A stretch of 64,000 nt of DNA from Neobacillus cucumis. GTDB lineage: Bacteria > Bacillota > Bacilli > Bacillales_B > DSM-18226. Every line of letters begins with the position of its first letter. Within the stretch, counting starts at the first letter, position 1. The stretch spans positions 275,689 through 339,688 of the forward strand of contig NZ_JAMBOH010000005.1 in NCBI RefSeq assembly GCF_023715505.1, read 5' to 3'. Below are positions 49,465 to 60,372 of this stretch, piece by piece. The notes below the pieces were generated by a model that saw nothing but the letters and a program-made list of their open reading frames with translations, was not told the origin of the DNA and ran no database searches. The position numbers were made by a program, and so were the translations under genes.

Positions 49465-51132
49465 CTAAATATCATCACCATCTACAGGGAGTTCTGCCGC
49501 TTTTAAAGCCTCTTCAAGTGCTAATGAATAGCTGTTTTTATCCTGCTCTGTCCAATTAAACCTCTTTTCCATATAATCGATCACTTGTTTTTTCCACTTC
49601 TTTACCGAATCAATATTAAATAAAATGGCCCCGGTCCGCCGATAAAAAAAATCAACGGGAGTAACAGCCATTTCCTCCTCTATTCCATAAATGAGCGAAG
49701 CAAATAAAGTGCGAGGCATTCTATATAGTTTATAATCCTCTAGATTTTTCTCCAACAAATTAAAAACAGTTTCAACGTTCGATCCATACAATCTTGTTAA
49801 TTGCTCTGCTTCTTCGATTGAAAGTCCGGCTTTTAATCCTTTTGACATATTTTCGCCTACATAGTGCTCAAAGTTTTTTGATCCGCCAACATCTCCACCG
49901 GAAATCGGCAAAACTTTAGTCAGGCAGCCTGGATATTTTATTCCCTCTTCAGCGTTGAATTGTTCTACTAATAAATCAACAACTGTTTCGGCCATTTTTC
50001 GGTAACCTGTTAGTTTTCCTCCTGCAATAGTGATTAAGCTCGAATCAGACTTCCATATTTCATCTTTCCTTGAAATATCGGAGGGATTTTTCCCTTCCTC
50101 ATGAATCAACGGGCGGACCCCAGCCCAGCTCGACTCAATATCCTCATCGTTAATTTGCACATCAGGGAACATGTAATGAATCGCGTTTATAATATAGCGG
50201 CGGTCATTAACTGTTATTTTAGGGTGAACAATATCTCGATCATAAAAGGTATCAGTAGTTCCCACATACGTTTTACCATCGCGTGGAATTGCAAACATCA
50301 TCCGGCCGTCAGGTGTGTCAAAATATACTGCCTGTTTTAAAGGGAATCGAGATTGATCAAAAACCAGATGAACCCCTTTTGAGAGCTGCAGTGATTTTCC
50401 ATCTTTTGATTGGTCCAAAAGCCGTAAACCATCCACCCATGGACCAGCAGCATTCACCACTTTTTTGGCATTAATGTTGAAAATTTCACCACTTATTTGA
50501 TCCTCTCCCATAACCCCGGCAATTTTATTATTTTTATATACAAGCTCAATTATTTTAGTATAGTTACAAGCTATTGTCCCCTTTTCAAATGCCGCTTTTA
50601 GTACCTCTATTGTTAAGCGGGCGTCATCCGTGCGATATTCAACATAATAACCACCGCCTTTTAAGTCAGATTTTTTAATAAGCGGTTCCTTTAAAATGGT
50701 TTCTGCAGTTGTTAGCATAATCCGCCGCTCTGTTTTTCTTACCTTTGCTAAGAAATCATATATACGTAAGCCAAGCGAGGTTGTGAACTTCCCAAAGGTT
50801 CCGCCCTTATAAATTGGAAGAAGCATCCATTCTGGTGTTGTCACATGAGGTCCATTTTCATAAACAATCGCTCGTTCCTTTCCTACTTCGGCAACCATTT
50901 TGAACTCCAGTTGTTTTAAATAGCGCAAACCACCATGAACTAACTTCGTTGATCTGCTCGAAGTTCCGGCAGCAAAATCCTGCATCTCTACAAGCGCTGT
51001 CTTCATACCTCTTGAGGCAGCATCCAATGCTATGCCCGCACCTGTTATTCCCCCTCCGATAACTAAAACATCGTACTGTTGGCTTCCAAGTTTATGTTGT
51101 ATTTCCCTACGATCCAATCCAGAAAATTTCAT
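49465..51132 (-). CDS. glpD: Aerobic glycerol-3-phosphate dehydrogenase
   Basis: A 555-residue FAD enzyme, membrane-associated, oxidising glycerol-3-phosphate to DHAP and passing electrons to menaquinone. FAD-binding VLVIGGGITGAGIALDAASRG at 22-42, GTSSRSTKLVHGGLRYL near 56-72, and ITIAGGKLTGYRKMAE near 366. SD GGGAGTGAGG before the ATG. It follows the broken glpK and a strong hairpin, so it probably has its own control. Confidence 0.96.
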   Translation of the reverse strand: MKFSGLDRREIQHKLGSQQYDVLVIGGGITGAGIALDAASRGMKTALVEMQDFAAGTSSRSTKLVHGGLRYLKQLEFKMVAEVGKERAIVYENGPHVTTPEWMLLPIYKGGTFGKFTTSLGLRIYDFLAKVRKTERRIMLTTAETILKEPLIKKSDLKGGGYYVEYRTDDARLTIEVLKAAFEKGTIACNYTKIIELVYKNNKIAGVMGEDQISGEIFNINAKKVVNAAGPWVDGLRLLDQSKDGKSLQLSKGVHLVFDQSRFPLKQAVYFDTPDGRMMFAIPRDGKTYVGTTDTFYDRDIVHPKITVNDRRYIINAIHYMFPDVQINDEDIESSWAGVRPLIHEEGKNPSDISRKDEIWKSDSSLITIAGGKLTGYRKMAETVVDLLVEQFNAEEGIKYPGCLTKVLPISGGDVGGSKNFEHYVGENMSKGLKAGLSIEEAEQLTRLYGSNVETVFNLLEKNLEDYKLYRMPRTLFASLIYGIEEEMAVTPVDFFYRRTGAILFNIDSVKKWKKQVIDYMEKRFNWTEQDKNSYSLALEEALKAAELPVDGDDI

Positions 51133-51195
51133 GATCCCTCACTCCCGCTGTTATCCTATTAAAATTTCTTGGGAATAATTAATAAAATAAGAAAA

Positions 51196-51238
51196 GACCA
51201 CAAAACATTCCCCCTTACTAAAAGATGCTTTTGTGGTC
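51196..51238 (-). terminator. Strong hairpin between glpK and glpD (possible GlpP antiterminator target)
   Basis: Minus-strand stem GACCACAAAA/TTTTGTGGTC with a 23-nt loop, then TTTTCTTATTTTATT. In B. subtilis a terminator in the glpD leader is bypassed by GlpP with glycerol-3-phosphate; this one, 64 nt before the glpD ATG, is in the right place. It can equally be a plain glpK terminator. Confidence 0.75.
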
Positions 51239-51250
51239 CTTATTGATATT

Positions 51251-52784
<1,534 letters not shown>

Positions 52785-52787
52785 TCA

Positions 52788-52982
52788 TTAACTTCTTGGT
52801 TCTTTAAGGTATTGATAAAGGACATCCCCGCCCCTCTGACCAATTCCACGGAAATGTTTAAAATCCTTTCTCTTCACTATTACCTTTCTAAAATCCATAA
52901 AATCTTCATTATTTACAAAATACTCAGAAAGTTCCCCTGTCATAAGTTTATCTAATATTTCTGTAACCAATTCTTCTTTCAT
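52788..52982 (-). CDS. Small hypothetical protein upstream of glpK
   Basis: A 64-residue soluble protein; positively charged middle (FRKVIVKRKDFKHFRGIGQ). SD AAAGGTGGTG about 8 nt before the ATG. It is 42 bp upstream of glpK, on the same strand, with no terminator between them, and a cre-like site lies 65 bp upstream of it. I do not recognise the family. Confidence 0.6.
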   Translation of the reverse strand: MKEELVTEILDKLMTGELSEYFVNNEDFMDFRKVIVKRKDFKHFRGIGQRGGDVLYQYLKEPRS

Positions 52983-53046
52983 TAAAACGCACCACCTTTT
53001 ACATTTATATTTTAATGGAAATAAGTCCTAATCTCCACTGGGATTT

Positions 53047-53060
53047 TGTAAGCGTTCGCT
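53047..53060 (-). promoter_or_regulatory. cre-like site upstream of the glpK unit
   Basis: TGTAAGCGTTCGCT matches the cre consensus TGWAARCGYTWNCW with one mismatch. It lies 65 bp before the 64-residue gene that precedes glpK; the divergent ykvS is 150 bp away. Glycerol genes are CcpA-repressed in Bacillus. Confidence 0.55.
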
Positions 53061-53211
53061 ATTCTTTTTCTGAAATCCCCTTCATATACTTTAATATTCC
53101 AAAAGAATTAACATAATTGTCAAATAAAAGCCTTTACGAATTGTAAAAGATAGTGCAAACTGTTATATAAACACTTTATTAATAGTTTTTGAGGATAAAG
53201 GAGAGAGACTA

Positions 53212-53400
53212 ATGAGAAAAGCAGAAGTAGGTAATATCATTGAATTTCGCGGTGGCCTGCAAGGTATAGTTGAAAAGGTAAATGAAAACTCTGTTATAGT
53301 CGACCTAACAATTATGGATAATTACCGTGATCTTGAATTGGATCAGCGGACAGTTGTAAATCATAAAAACTATAAAGTGGTAAAAGAAAGCGCTTATTAA
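53212..53400 (+). CDS. ykvS: YkvS family protein (DUF2187)
   Basis: A 62-residue KOW-like small beta-barrel protein: GNIIEFRGGLQGIVEKVNEN and SVIVDLTIMDNYRDLELDQR, then VVNHKNYKV. Nearly identical in size to B. subtilis YkvS. Function unknown. SD AAAGGAGAGAG before the ATG. A long perfect terminator follows. Confidence 0.9.
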   Translation: MRKAEVGNIIEFRGGLQGIVEKVNENSVIVDLTIMDNYRDLELDQRTVVNHKNYKVVKESAY

Positions 53401-53412
53401 GTGATAGATTGG

Positions 53413-53449
53413 TAGAAATGGCAGTAATTTACTGCCATTTCTATTTTTA
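53413..53449 (+). terminator. Intrinsic terminator after ykvS
   Basis: AGAAATGGCAGTAA/TTACTGCCATTTCT with almost no loop, then ATTTTT. Confidence 0.85.
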
Positions 53450-53456
53450 ATTAGAG

Positions 53457-53483
53457 ATATCTCGCCAAAAGGCGAGATTTTTT
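53457..53483. terminator. Second hairpin after ykvS
   Basis: ATCTCGCC-aaaa-GGCGAGAT followed by TTTTTT on the plus strand. It lies at the 3' end of the convergent 53488 gene. Confidence 0.8.
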
Positions 53484-53487
53484 ATGT

Positions 53488-53607
53488 TTATTTTCCTTGG
53501 TCAGTTTCTTTAGAGATCTGCTTTAAAGACTTGACTTTACCATGAGGATTCTGATCCTGTTTACGAACTGTCCATTCCCTTTCATGCTGACTTTGAGATT
53601 TACTCAA
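53488..53607 (-). CDS. Very small basic protein (DUF6254-like)
   Basis: A 39-residue Lys/Gln-rich hydrophilic peptide containing HEREWTVRKQDQNPHGKVKS, a block I associate with the small DUF6254 family of bacilli. The TTG at 53607 has AAAGGAG 8 nt upstream; an in-frame GTG at 53616 with its own GGAGG is the alternative and would add three residues. Function unknown; size and composition suit a spore-associated protein. Confidence 0.6.
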   Translation of the reverse strand: MSKSQSQHEREWTVRKQDQNPHGKVKSLKQISKETDQGK

Positions 53608-53753
53608 CTTGCTCACTCCTTTCCTCCTTATTTTTTTCATTTGAGTATGTTCTTATCACTAGAAATAAACAAAATGTTTAAAGAAATCATTTCCTTTTGA
53701 AAAACATATTTGTTAAAATAAATTTTATCGATTTAGAAAAGGAGCTACTTAGG

Positions 53754-54365
53754 ATGGGAAAATGCTTCCTAGATCTACGACTTATTCTTGGTTTCATCAT
53801 TGCACACGCACTTATATATTTTTCATTCCATGATAAAACAATATTTTGGTATATTTTTTCTGGATCAATCCTTATTCTCATAGCTTATGCCATGTTCCAA
53901 GGAGAAGTGGATGACGAGGCTTCATTTGCCAAATATATATTTTATGGAGCTTTATCAGGTTTCTTGTTATATTTTATTTTTTGGTTTGGATTTAAGGGAA
54001 TTCAACTATTGGACCTTCCTTTTGAAAAAAACATTAATCACTTGTACCGCTGGTATGCCCCCCACGCTTTTTGGCATTATATTGCCCTTATATTGGTTGC
54101 CGCACCAGGGGAAGAACTTTTCTGGCGCGGATTTATACAAAAAAGCCTTTTAAAATATTTCAAACCAATTTGGAGCATTCTACTCGGTGCAGTTCTTTAC
54201 GCATCTGTTCATATTTATTCAGGTTCTTTCTTGTTAGTTTTTGCTGCCTTTGTCTCAGGGTTTGCTTGGGGAGGACTATATTATTGGAAAAGAAGCATGC
54301 CGCTTGTTATTGTTTCACATCTCATTTTTGATATTATGATTTTTATGATTGTGCCGTTTACGTAA
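53754..54365 (+). CDS. CPBP family intramembrane metalloprotease
   Basis: A 203-residue membrane protein with about six hydrophobic helices. Motif 1 EELFWRGF (Glu-Glu-x3-Arg, near residue 122), His in YASVHIYSG and a later SHLIFD are those of CPBP/CAAX-type proteases (Rce1-like, ABI family). The ATG at 53754 has AAAGGAG 9-10 nt upstream; the frame extends 19 codons further without an SD. Substrate unknown. Confidence 0.85.
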   Translation: MGKCFLDLRLILGFIIAHALIYFSFHDKTIFWYIFSGSILILIAYAMFQGEVDDEASFAKYIFYGALSGFLLYFIFWFGFKGIQLLDLPFEKNINHLYRWYAPHAFWHYIALILVAAPGEELFWRGFIQKSLLKYFKPIWSILLGAVLYASVHIYSGSFLLVFAAFVSGFAWGGLYYWKRSMPLVIVSHLIFDIMIFMIVPFT

Positions 54366-54399
54366 GAACAGCTGTCAGTTGACAGCTGTTTATTTTTTT
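54366..54399. terminator. Bidirectional terminator between the CPBP gene and ykvI
   Basis: AACAGCTGTC-agtt-GACAGCTGTT with T-run on the plus strand. Confidence 0.85.
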
Positions 54400-55439
54400 A
54401 AATCGGAATTAAGAGGTTTCATCCACAGCAATATAAAAAAGGTCATGCAGATATACCCGAACAAGGGGTATAAATAGGATAATAGCGTACCATAGTTCAC
54501 AAGACTTACGAGATAGGACACCAAAAAAATAGCTGTTACAGACATAATGGTAGGAATCGATAAATATTGCTTCATTTGACGGTCAAGCCCGAAGACATTG
54601 CCAATCACCGATGTGAAAATTTCACCATAAATGACAAGAACAAAAATCCAATACAGAAACGGTGCAAGGTTTTTCATAACAATCGCCATTGGAATATTGT
54701 ACTGCTCTAAATTGGGCAGCATGATTAAGGTGAAATGACTCGCTGTTAATATTAATGTTAAGGCAGCACCTCCGAGAATTCCACCCCATTTAATCGTCCA
54801 ATCATCTTTTACCTCGGTCGCAATGGGTACTAAAACCGCCTGGGCTAAACCTAGATTCAATGCAACATAAGAAAAAGGAGCTACTACACTTTTCCAGCCA
54901 TCCTCAGCATGGGGTATAAATAATAATTGATCCATAAAATTCGGCATCTGTACCGAGAAAATCATAAGGATTACACTAAAACTAATCATTAATGGAACTA
55001 CAAATGTATTCACAGCAAAAAGCCCTTTTGTCCCCACTAACATCACAAGAATCGAAAGAATGATGGTCAAAAAAACACCAATGTTTTTCGATAGACCAAG
55101 TTGTTCTTTAAACACTGCCCCAGCACCAGAAAGCATCACAGCGCTAACGCCAAGAAGCATAAATAGCATAAAGACATTGATAATTCGGCTTGGCCATTTA
55201 CCGAATAAATAAGCATTAAACTCTTGGTACGATTTTGCATCTATATAGGCGGCCATCCTCATAAGTTTTGAACCCAATATGATAAAGAGATAACCGCTCA
55301 TTATTATACTGATTAAACCGAAGAAACCGAATCGTGAGAAAAACTCAACAATTTCTTTTCCTGTTGCAAATCCGGCCCCTACTACAGTTCCCACATAAAC
55401 TGCAGCAATTTGAAATGCATGAGTCCACCTCTTCTTCAC
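54390..55439 (-). CDS. ykvI: YkvI family membrane protein
   Basis: A 349-residue integral membrane protein with ten to eleven helices. The N-terminus FQIAAVYVGTVVGAGFATGKEIVEFF is the family signature and resembles the first helix of LeuT-fold transporters. B. subtilis YkvI has the same length. It is likely a secondary transporter; substrate unknown. SD GGGGGAGATGAGG before the ATG. Confidence 0.85.
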   Translation of the reverse strand: MKKRWTHAFQIAAVYVGTVVGAGFATGKEIVEFFSRFGFFGLISIIMSGYLFIILGSKLMRMAAYIDAKSYQEFNAYLFGKWPSRIINVFMLFMLLGVSAVMLSGAGAVFKEQLGLSKNIGVFLTIILSILVMLVGTKGLFAVNTFVVPLMISFSVILMIFSVQMPNFMDQLLFIPHAEDGWKSVVAPFSYVALNLGLAQAVLVPIATEVKDDWTIKWGGILGGAALTLILTASHFTLIMLPNLEQYNIPMAIVMKNLAPFLYWIFVLVIYGEIFTSVIGNVFGLDRQMKQYLSIPTIMSVTAIFLVSYLVSLVNYGTLLSYLYPLFGYICMTFFILLWMKPLNSDLKK

Positions 55440-55528
55440 CTCATCTCCCCCTTATCATCAATATATGTGAGAAGGGACAAACAAAGACGAGCTTTTTCGT
55501 ATTTACGAAATAGATTTACGTTTAGACA

Positions 55529-55855
55529 CGTCTAGCTCCAGCGCCTAGGGGCTCGGGGTCATGAGCTTATCCAGTTGCGGCTCCTTGGGACTCGAGTCAA
55601 GCCCCCCCTGAAGAAGGCAAAAGCGCCTTCTTGCAGGGTGCGTCTTATGCCTTCGTCCCAGGACAGTCGCCTCCACATTTAGGTCAATACGTCAAGAAGG
55701 CTAAAGAGCAGCCTTCTCGCCGTATCGACTTATGCCTGGCTACAGAAAGCTACCGCTTTATGTACGCATTAAGGGAGACTAATCGCTGGCTTCGCTTTAC
55801 TTGCCAGTCGATAAATCTCCCTATATCGCCCCTGATCAAGGCGCTTCCGCTTTTG
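55529..55855 (+). repeat. Dispersed Bacillus-type repeat, copy 2 (longest)
   Basis: About 327 bp from TCTAGCTCCAGCGCCTAGG to AAGGCGCTTCCGCTTTT. It shares several blocks with the reverse complement of 7319-7596, and its ends with 11497-11614. No stop occurs in one frame for 116 codons, so it fuses artificially to clpE. The rest of the ykvI-clpE interval holds the clpE promoter. Confidence 0.85.
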
Positions 55856-55886
55856 TATTTGGAAATGATTTCTTTAAACAAACTAC

Positions 55887-55915
55887 TTGAAAGTCAAAAA
55901 AGGTCAGAGTATACT
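55887..55915 (+). promoter_or_regulatory. Sigma-A promoter of clpE
   Basis: TTGAAA, 17-nt spacer, TATACT. The spacer is occupied by a CtsR heptad pair. Confidence 0.8.
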
Positions 55916-55942
55916 ATGGTCATAAGGTCAAAGATAGTCAAA
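55892..55942 (+). promoter_or_regulatory. Two CtsR operators in the clpE promoter
   Basis: AGTCAAA-AAA-GGTCAGA (55892-55908) and GGTCAAA-GAT-AGTCAAA (55926-55942) match the CtsR tandem heptad RGTCAAA-N3-RGTCAAA. One overlaps the -35/-10 spacer, the other lies just downstream of the start site, as expected for repression by CtsR that is lifted by heat or protein stress. Confidence 0.85.
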
Positions 55943-55978
55943 GTCAAATTAATGATAAAAATAGGAGGTAATTTGCTT

Positions 55979-58108
55979 ATGCTTTGTCAACAATGCCAGC
56001 AAAATCAGGCCAATGTACAATTAAGTTTGAATATTAATGGACAACGTAAGGAAATGAAACTCTGCCACGAATGCTACGCAAAAGAAAAGCAATCTCTAGG
56101 TGCAGGATTTGGTTCAAACATGAATTCATTTCCTAACTTTCCATTTGATAACTTTTTTATCGCAAAAGGATTCCCACACGCTGAAGAGACGATGGATCAT
56201 TCCCATAACGGTTTTATTGATCAGTTTGGACGAAACCTTAGTACAATGGCAAAGGCAGGTTTAATTGACCCTGTCATTGGTCGTGATCAAGAAATTAAAC
56301 GTATAATTGAGATTTTAAATAGAAGAAATAAAAATAATCCAGTCTTAATTGGTGAGCCTGGTGTCGGAAAAACGGCGATTGCTGAAGGTCTAGCGTTGAA
56401 AATAGCCCGTGGAGATGTTCCCGGCAAATTACGCAATAAAGAGGTTTACTTATTAGATGTTGCCTCACTTGTTGCAAATACCGGTATCCGTGGTCAATTT
56501 GAAGAAAGAATGAAACAGTTAATTTCCGAATTACAGGAACGAAAAAATATTATTCTCTTTATTGATGAGGTTCACTTACTTGTTGGCGCCGGATCCGCTG
56601 AAGGTTCAATGGATGCAGGGAATATTTTAAAACCAGCCCTTGCCAGAGGCGAGTTACAGGTTGTCGGTGCTACAACTTTAAAAGAGTACCGTCAAATTGA
56701 AAAGGACTCTGCCCTAGAACGCCGGTTCCAGCCGGTTCATGTTCTTGAGCCGACTCCAGAAGCAGCAATTGAAATTTTAAAAGGTCTACAAAAGAAATAT
56801 GAAGACTATCACGAGGTCACTTATTCTGAAGAAGCTCTTCACGCTTGTGTACATTTGTCACAACGCTATATTCAAGACCGCTTCTTACCTGATAAGGCCA
56901 TTGATCTGCTTGACGAAGCTGGTTCTAAATTAAATCTAACATCGGATTACAAAAACACTGAACAAGTTGAAAAACGATTAAAAGAGATTGCTCTTGAAAA
57001 AGAAGAAGCACTTAAAAATGAACATTATGAAAAAGCAGCTCTACTCCGAGATGAGGAAACAAAACTTGAAAAAGCAGTAAATGCCGACTCAACTGGAACT
57101 AGACCTGTTGTTACAGTTTCTGATATTCAAAAAATCATTGAAGAAAAAACAAAAATTCCAGTCGGTAAACTCCAGCAAGACGAACAGCTGAAGATGCGTG
57201 AATTAGAAGCTAACCTTAATAAAAAGGTAATCGGTCAAGATAAAGCTGTGAAAAAAGTAGCTAAAGCAATTAGACGCAGCCGTGCAGGCTTAAAATCAAA
57301 GCAACGTCCGATTGGTTCCTTCCTATTCGTAGGTCCTACTGGGGTAGGTAAAACCGAGCTGACAAAAACGCTGGCCGAAGAATTATTTGGCAGCAAGGAT
57401 TCGATGATTCGTCTCGATATGAGCGAGTATATGGAAAAACACAGTGTCTCTAAATTAATTGGTTCTCCTCCAGGCTATGTCGGCCACGATGAGGCAGGAC
57501 AATTAACGGAGAAAGTCCGCAGGAATCCATATAGCATTATTTTGTTAGATGAAATTGAAAAAGCACATCCAGATGTTCAGCATATGTTCCTGCAAATTCT
57601 TGAAGACGGCCGTCTTACCGACAGTCAAGGTAGAGTGGTAAGCTTTAAAGATACCGTTATTATTATGACAAGTAACGCAGGCGTAGGTCATAAAACTATC
57701 CACGTAGGTTTTGGAGCTAGCGATGCAATTGAAGAGGCAAGCATCCTAGACTCCCTTGGCAGCTTCTTTAAGCCGGAATTCCTAAACCGTTTCGACAGCA
57801 TTATTGAGTTTAATACTCTTGATAAGGAACATATCTTGTCAATTGTCGATTTAATGGTCCACGAATTACAGGAAACATTAAAGGAACAGAACATTGAATT
57901 AAGCATTAAGAAAGAGGCTAAAGAGAAATTAGCTGAACTCGGATATCATCCAGCGTTTGGTGCACGTCCGCTCCGCAGGGTCATCCAAGAACAGCTTGAA
58001 GATAAAATTGCAGACTTTATCTTAGAAGATCCTGATGCTAATAAATTAGTAACTATTCTAGATAATGGACAACTAAGGGTTGTTTCTGAAGCTGTTTCAG
58101 TTAACTAA
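55979..58108 (+). CDS. clpE: ATP-dependent Clp protease ATPase subunit ClpE
   Basis: A 709-residue class I Hsp100 unfoldase (699 in B. subtilis) that feeds substrates to ClpP. N-terminal zinc finger with Cys3, Cys6, Cys29, Cys32; two AAA+ modules, Walker [14 protein letters not shown] near 122 and [13 protein letters not shown] near 454, with a UvrB/C-like coiled segment ([20 protein letters not shown]) between. The ATG at 55979 has AGGAGG 10 nt upstream; the 116 codons open upstream lie in a dispersed repeat and precede the promoter. Confidence 0.96.
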   Translation: MLCQQCQQNQANVQLSLNINGQRKEMKLCHECYAKEKQSLGAGFGSNMNSFPNFPFDNFFIAKGFPHAEETMDHSHNGFIDQFGRNLSTMAKAGLIDPVIGRDQEIKRIIEILNRRNKNNPVLIGEPGVGKTAIAEGLALKIARGDVPGKLRNKEVYLLDVASLVANTGIRGQFEERMKQLISELQERKNIILFIDEVHLLVGAGSAEGSMDAGNILKPALARGELQVVGATTLKEYRQIEKDSALERRFQPVHVLEPTPEAAIEILKGLQKKYEDYHEVTYSEEALHACVHLSQRYIQDRFLPDKAIDLLDEAGSKLNLTSDYKNTEQVEKRLKEIALEKEEALKNEHYEKAALLRDEETKLEKAVNADSTGTRPVVTVSDIQKIIEEKTKIPVGKLQQDEQLKMRELEANLNKKVIGQDKAVKKVAKAIRRSRAGLKSKQRPIGSFLFVGPTGVGKTELTKTLAEELFGSKDSMIRLDMSEYMEKHSVSKLIGSPPGYVGHDEAGQLTEKVRRNPYSIILLDEIEKAHPDVQHMFLQILEDGRLTDSQGRVVSFKDTVIIMTSNAGVGHKTIHVGFGASDAIEEASILDSLGSFFKPEFLNRFDSIIEFNTLDKEHILSIVDLMVHELQETLKEQNIELSIKKEAKEKLAELGYHPAFGARPLRRVIQEQLEDKIADFILEDPDANKLVTILDNGQLRVVSEAVSVN

Positions 58109-58112
58109 TACT

Positions 58113-58145
58113 AAAAAGCGAAGCCACTCCCGGCTTCGCTTTTTA
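58113..58145. terminator. Bidirectional terminator between clpE and the M3 peptidase gene
   Basis: AAAAAGCGAAGCC-actccc-GGCTTCGCTTTTT. Confidence 0.92.
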
Positions 58146-58146
58146 G

Positions 58147-59841
58147 TTATAATTTTTGATCCTCTACTGAAGTTAACCATTCCTCGATGAATCCAACAAC
58201 GGACTCAACACATCCATCTTCAAACGGCGAGATTAGGTTGGCTGCCTCAACAAGTTTTGTGAAAGATAGACTGCCGCCAAGATTACAAAGCTTTACATAA
58301 TCTGCCCATGCCTCTTCCCTGTTTTCTATTGACCGCTTCCAGAATTGGAAGGCACAAATTTGTGCAAGCGTATAGTCAATATAATAAAATGGTGAATTAT
58401 AAATATGACCTTGTCGCTGCCAAAAGCCGCCGTTTTCAAGATAGACATTTCCATCATAATCTTTATGCGGTAAATACTTCTTCTCAATTTCCCGCCATTG
58501 ACGTTTCCGTTCCGCAGGAGTGGCAGCAGGATTTTCATAGACCCAGTGTTGGAACTCATCTACAGAAACCCCGTAAGGAAGGAATAACAAGGCCCCGCTG
58601 AGATGCGTAAACTTATATTTGTCGGTATCTTCATTAAAAAATAATTCCATCCATGGCCATGTAAAAAATTCCATACTCATCGAATGTATTTCAGCTGATT
58701 CATAGGTTGGCCAGTAGTATTCTGGTATCTCAAAATGACGGCTTGAGTATACCTGGAATGCATGGCCTGCTTCATGTGTTAAGACATCAATGTCACCGGA
58801 TGTTCCGTTAAAATTTGAAAATATAAAAGGAGCCTTATAATTCTCAATAAATGTACAATAGCCACCTCCCGCTTTTCCTTTCTTGGCAACTAGGTCCATT
58901 AAATTATTTTCCTGCATATAGCTAAAGAAAACCCCTGTTTCTTTAGAAAGGTCTTCGTACATTTTTTGTCCATTTTCAATAATCCATTTCGGATCACCCT
59001 TTGGAACAGCATTTCCTGATTGAAAATTAAAACCCTCATCATAATATTTTAATTGGTCGACACCTATTCTTGCTTGTTGCCGTTCCTTTAATTTAGTAGC
59101 TATCGGTACAATAAAATCCTTCACCTGATTCCGAAAGTTTGCCACCATTTTTGCATCATAATCGGTTCTCATCATACGATAATAAGCAAGCTCTACAAAG
59201 TTTTTAAACCCTAATCTTTGGGAAATCTCTGTCCTTACTTTGACCAAATCATCATAAATTCGGTCTAGATGTTCTTCATGTTCCGCAAAAAATCCAAATT
59301 TCGCTTCACTTGCTTTTTTTCGCATGTCACGATCCTTAGATTCAGTGAATGGGTCTATTTGGGCAAGTGTTCTTTCCTCACCTTCAAAATGAATCTTAGC
59401 TGAGGCGAGCAATTTTGTATATTCAGTGGACAAACGGTTTTCCTTTTGTAGTAATGAAACAATTTCAGGTTTAAACGTTTTTAATTGTCCTTCAGCTAGG
59501 GCAAAAAGTTGGGTTCCCCACTTTTTTTCTAACTCGGGACGAAACTTCGAGTCAACCAATGCACGGTAGTACTTTGTCACTAAACCCTCCACTTCTGGCT
59601 GAATTTCGTCCATATAATCTTGTTCTTCTTTATAAAATTTATCATTTGTGTCAATAGAGTGGCGGATATAACAAAGATTAAACATTGTGCCTAAATCATT
59701 TCTCAACTGATTAATTTCTTCCATAAACCGGCTTTGTGCCTCGACTGTATCTGCATGTTTAAAGCCTTCCAATACCTTATCAAACTTGGCCCTAACTTCG
59801 TCTAAATTTGGTCTTATATATGTATAACTTTCAAAGCTCAT
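58147..59841 (-). CDS. M3 family oligoendopeptidase
   Basis: A 564-residue cytosolic zinc metallopeptidase of the thimet/PepF (Pz-peptidase) group. The zinc site is LTHEAGHAFQVYSS (HExxH) near residue 353, with the third ligand Glu in TYESAEIHSMSMEFF about 25 residues later. Such enzymes cut peptides of about 5-20 residues. Its length is nearer to the 564-residue Pz-peptidase type than to PepF (about 600). SD AAAGGGG before the ATG. Confidence 0.92.
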   Translation of the reverse strand: MSFESYTYIRPNLDEVRAKFDKVLEGFKHADTVEAQSRFMEEINQLRNDLGTMFNLCYIRHSIDTNDKFYKEEQDYMDEIQPEVEGLVTKYYRALVDSKFRPELEKKWGTQLFALAEGQLKTFKPEIVSLLQKENRLSTEYTKLLASAKIHFEGEERTLAQIDPFTESKDRDMRKKASEAKFGFFAEHEEHLDRIYDDLVKVRTEISQRLGFKNFVELAYYRMMRTDYDAKMVANFRNQVKDFIVPIATKLKERQQARIGVDQLKYYDEGFNFQSGNAVPKGDPKWIIENGQKMYEDLSKETGVFFSYMQENNLMDLVAKKGKAGGGYCTFIENYKAPFIFSNFNGTSGDIDVLTHEAGHAFQVYSSRHFEIPEYYWPTYESAEIHSMSMEFFTWPWMELFFNEDTDKYKFTHLSGALLFLPYGVSVDEFQHWVYENPAATPAERKRQWREIEKKYLPHKDYDGNVYLENGGFWQRQGHIYNSPFYYIDYTLAQICAFQFWKRSIENREEAWADYVKLCNLGGSLSFTKLVEAANLISPFEDGCVESVVGFIEEWLTSVEDQKL

Positions 59842-59909
59842 TTCATAAACCCCTTTCCGGTTGTTTCAATTCTTTCCATTCGACACTATTAATAATATTC
59901 CTCCAATAA

Positions 59910-59933
59910 AAAAATACGACCAATGGCCGTATT
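59910..59933 (-). terminator. Intrinsic terminator after the MarR-family gene
   Basis: TACGgCCATTGGtCGTA on the minus strand followed by TTTTTTT; it overlaps the last codon. Confidence 0.75.
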
Positions 59934-60372
59934 AAAACTTTCCTGCCGGAATTCCTACCTTTTTCAGTAGCTCTATAGCAGTTGTTTTCTCAGATTCAGA
60001 AAGTCTTGACATAAGTGTATCAATTTGTTTTGCATGTTCGGGAAAAATCTCTTCAATAAATGCTTTTCCTTGCTCTGTGATTTGAGCATATGTTACCCTA
60101 CGGTCATTTGGACAGGCAATTCTTCTTAGAAGTTCTTTTTGTTCGAGTTTGTCGACTACATAGGTTATACTGCCACTAGCAAGAAGTATTTTTCCGCCAA
60201 TTTGCTGCATTGGCTGATCACCTTTATGATAAAGAAGCTCTAACACCGCAAATTCGGTTGGATTCAAACCATTTGCCTGAATAGCTTTATTTACATGTTC
60301 ATTAATCGCTTTATATGCTCTAGAGAGGACTATAAATAATTTTAATGACTTTTCAACTGATTCGTTTTCCAT
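59932..60372 (-). CDS. MarR family transcriptional regulator
   Basis: A 146-residue dimeric winged-helix regulator: LNPTEFAVLELLYHKGDQPM helix-turn start, GSITYVVDKLEQKELLRRI recognition helix near 68-86, and wing CPNDRRVTYAQITEQGK. It is divergent from the exporter gene at 60603 across a 230-bp AT-rich interval, so it may control that gene (inference). Ligand unknown. SD AAAAGGATGAG before the ATG. Confidence 0.88.
   Translation of the reverse strand: MENESVEKSLKLFIVLSRAYKAINEHVNKAIQANGLNPTEFAVLELLYHKGDQPMQQIGGKILLASGSITYVVDKLEQKELLRRIACPNDRRVTYAQITEQGKAFIEEIFPEHAKQIDTLMSRLSESEKTTAIELLKKVGIPAGKF

Noticed and set aside
55631..55978. Long N-terminal extension of ClpE (116 codons open upstream of the ATG)
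   Set aside because: It lies in a dispersed repeat and upstream of the clpE promoter and CtsR boxes; the ATG at 55979 has a perfect SD and gives the standard zinc-finger start.
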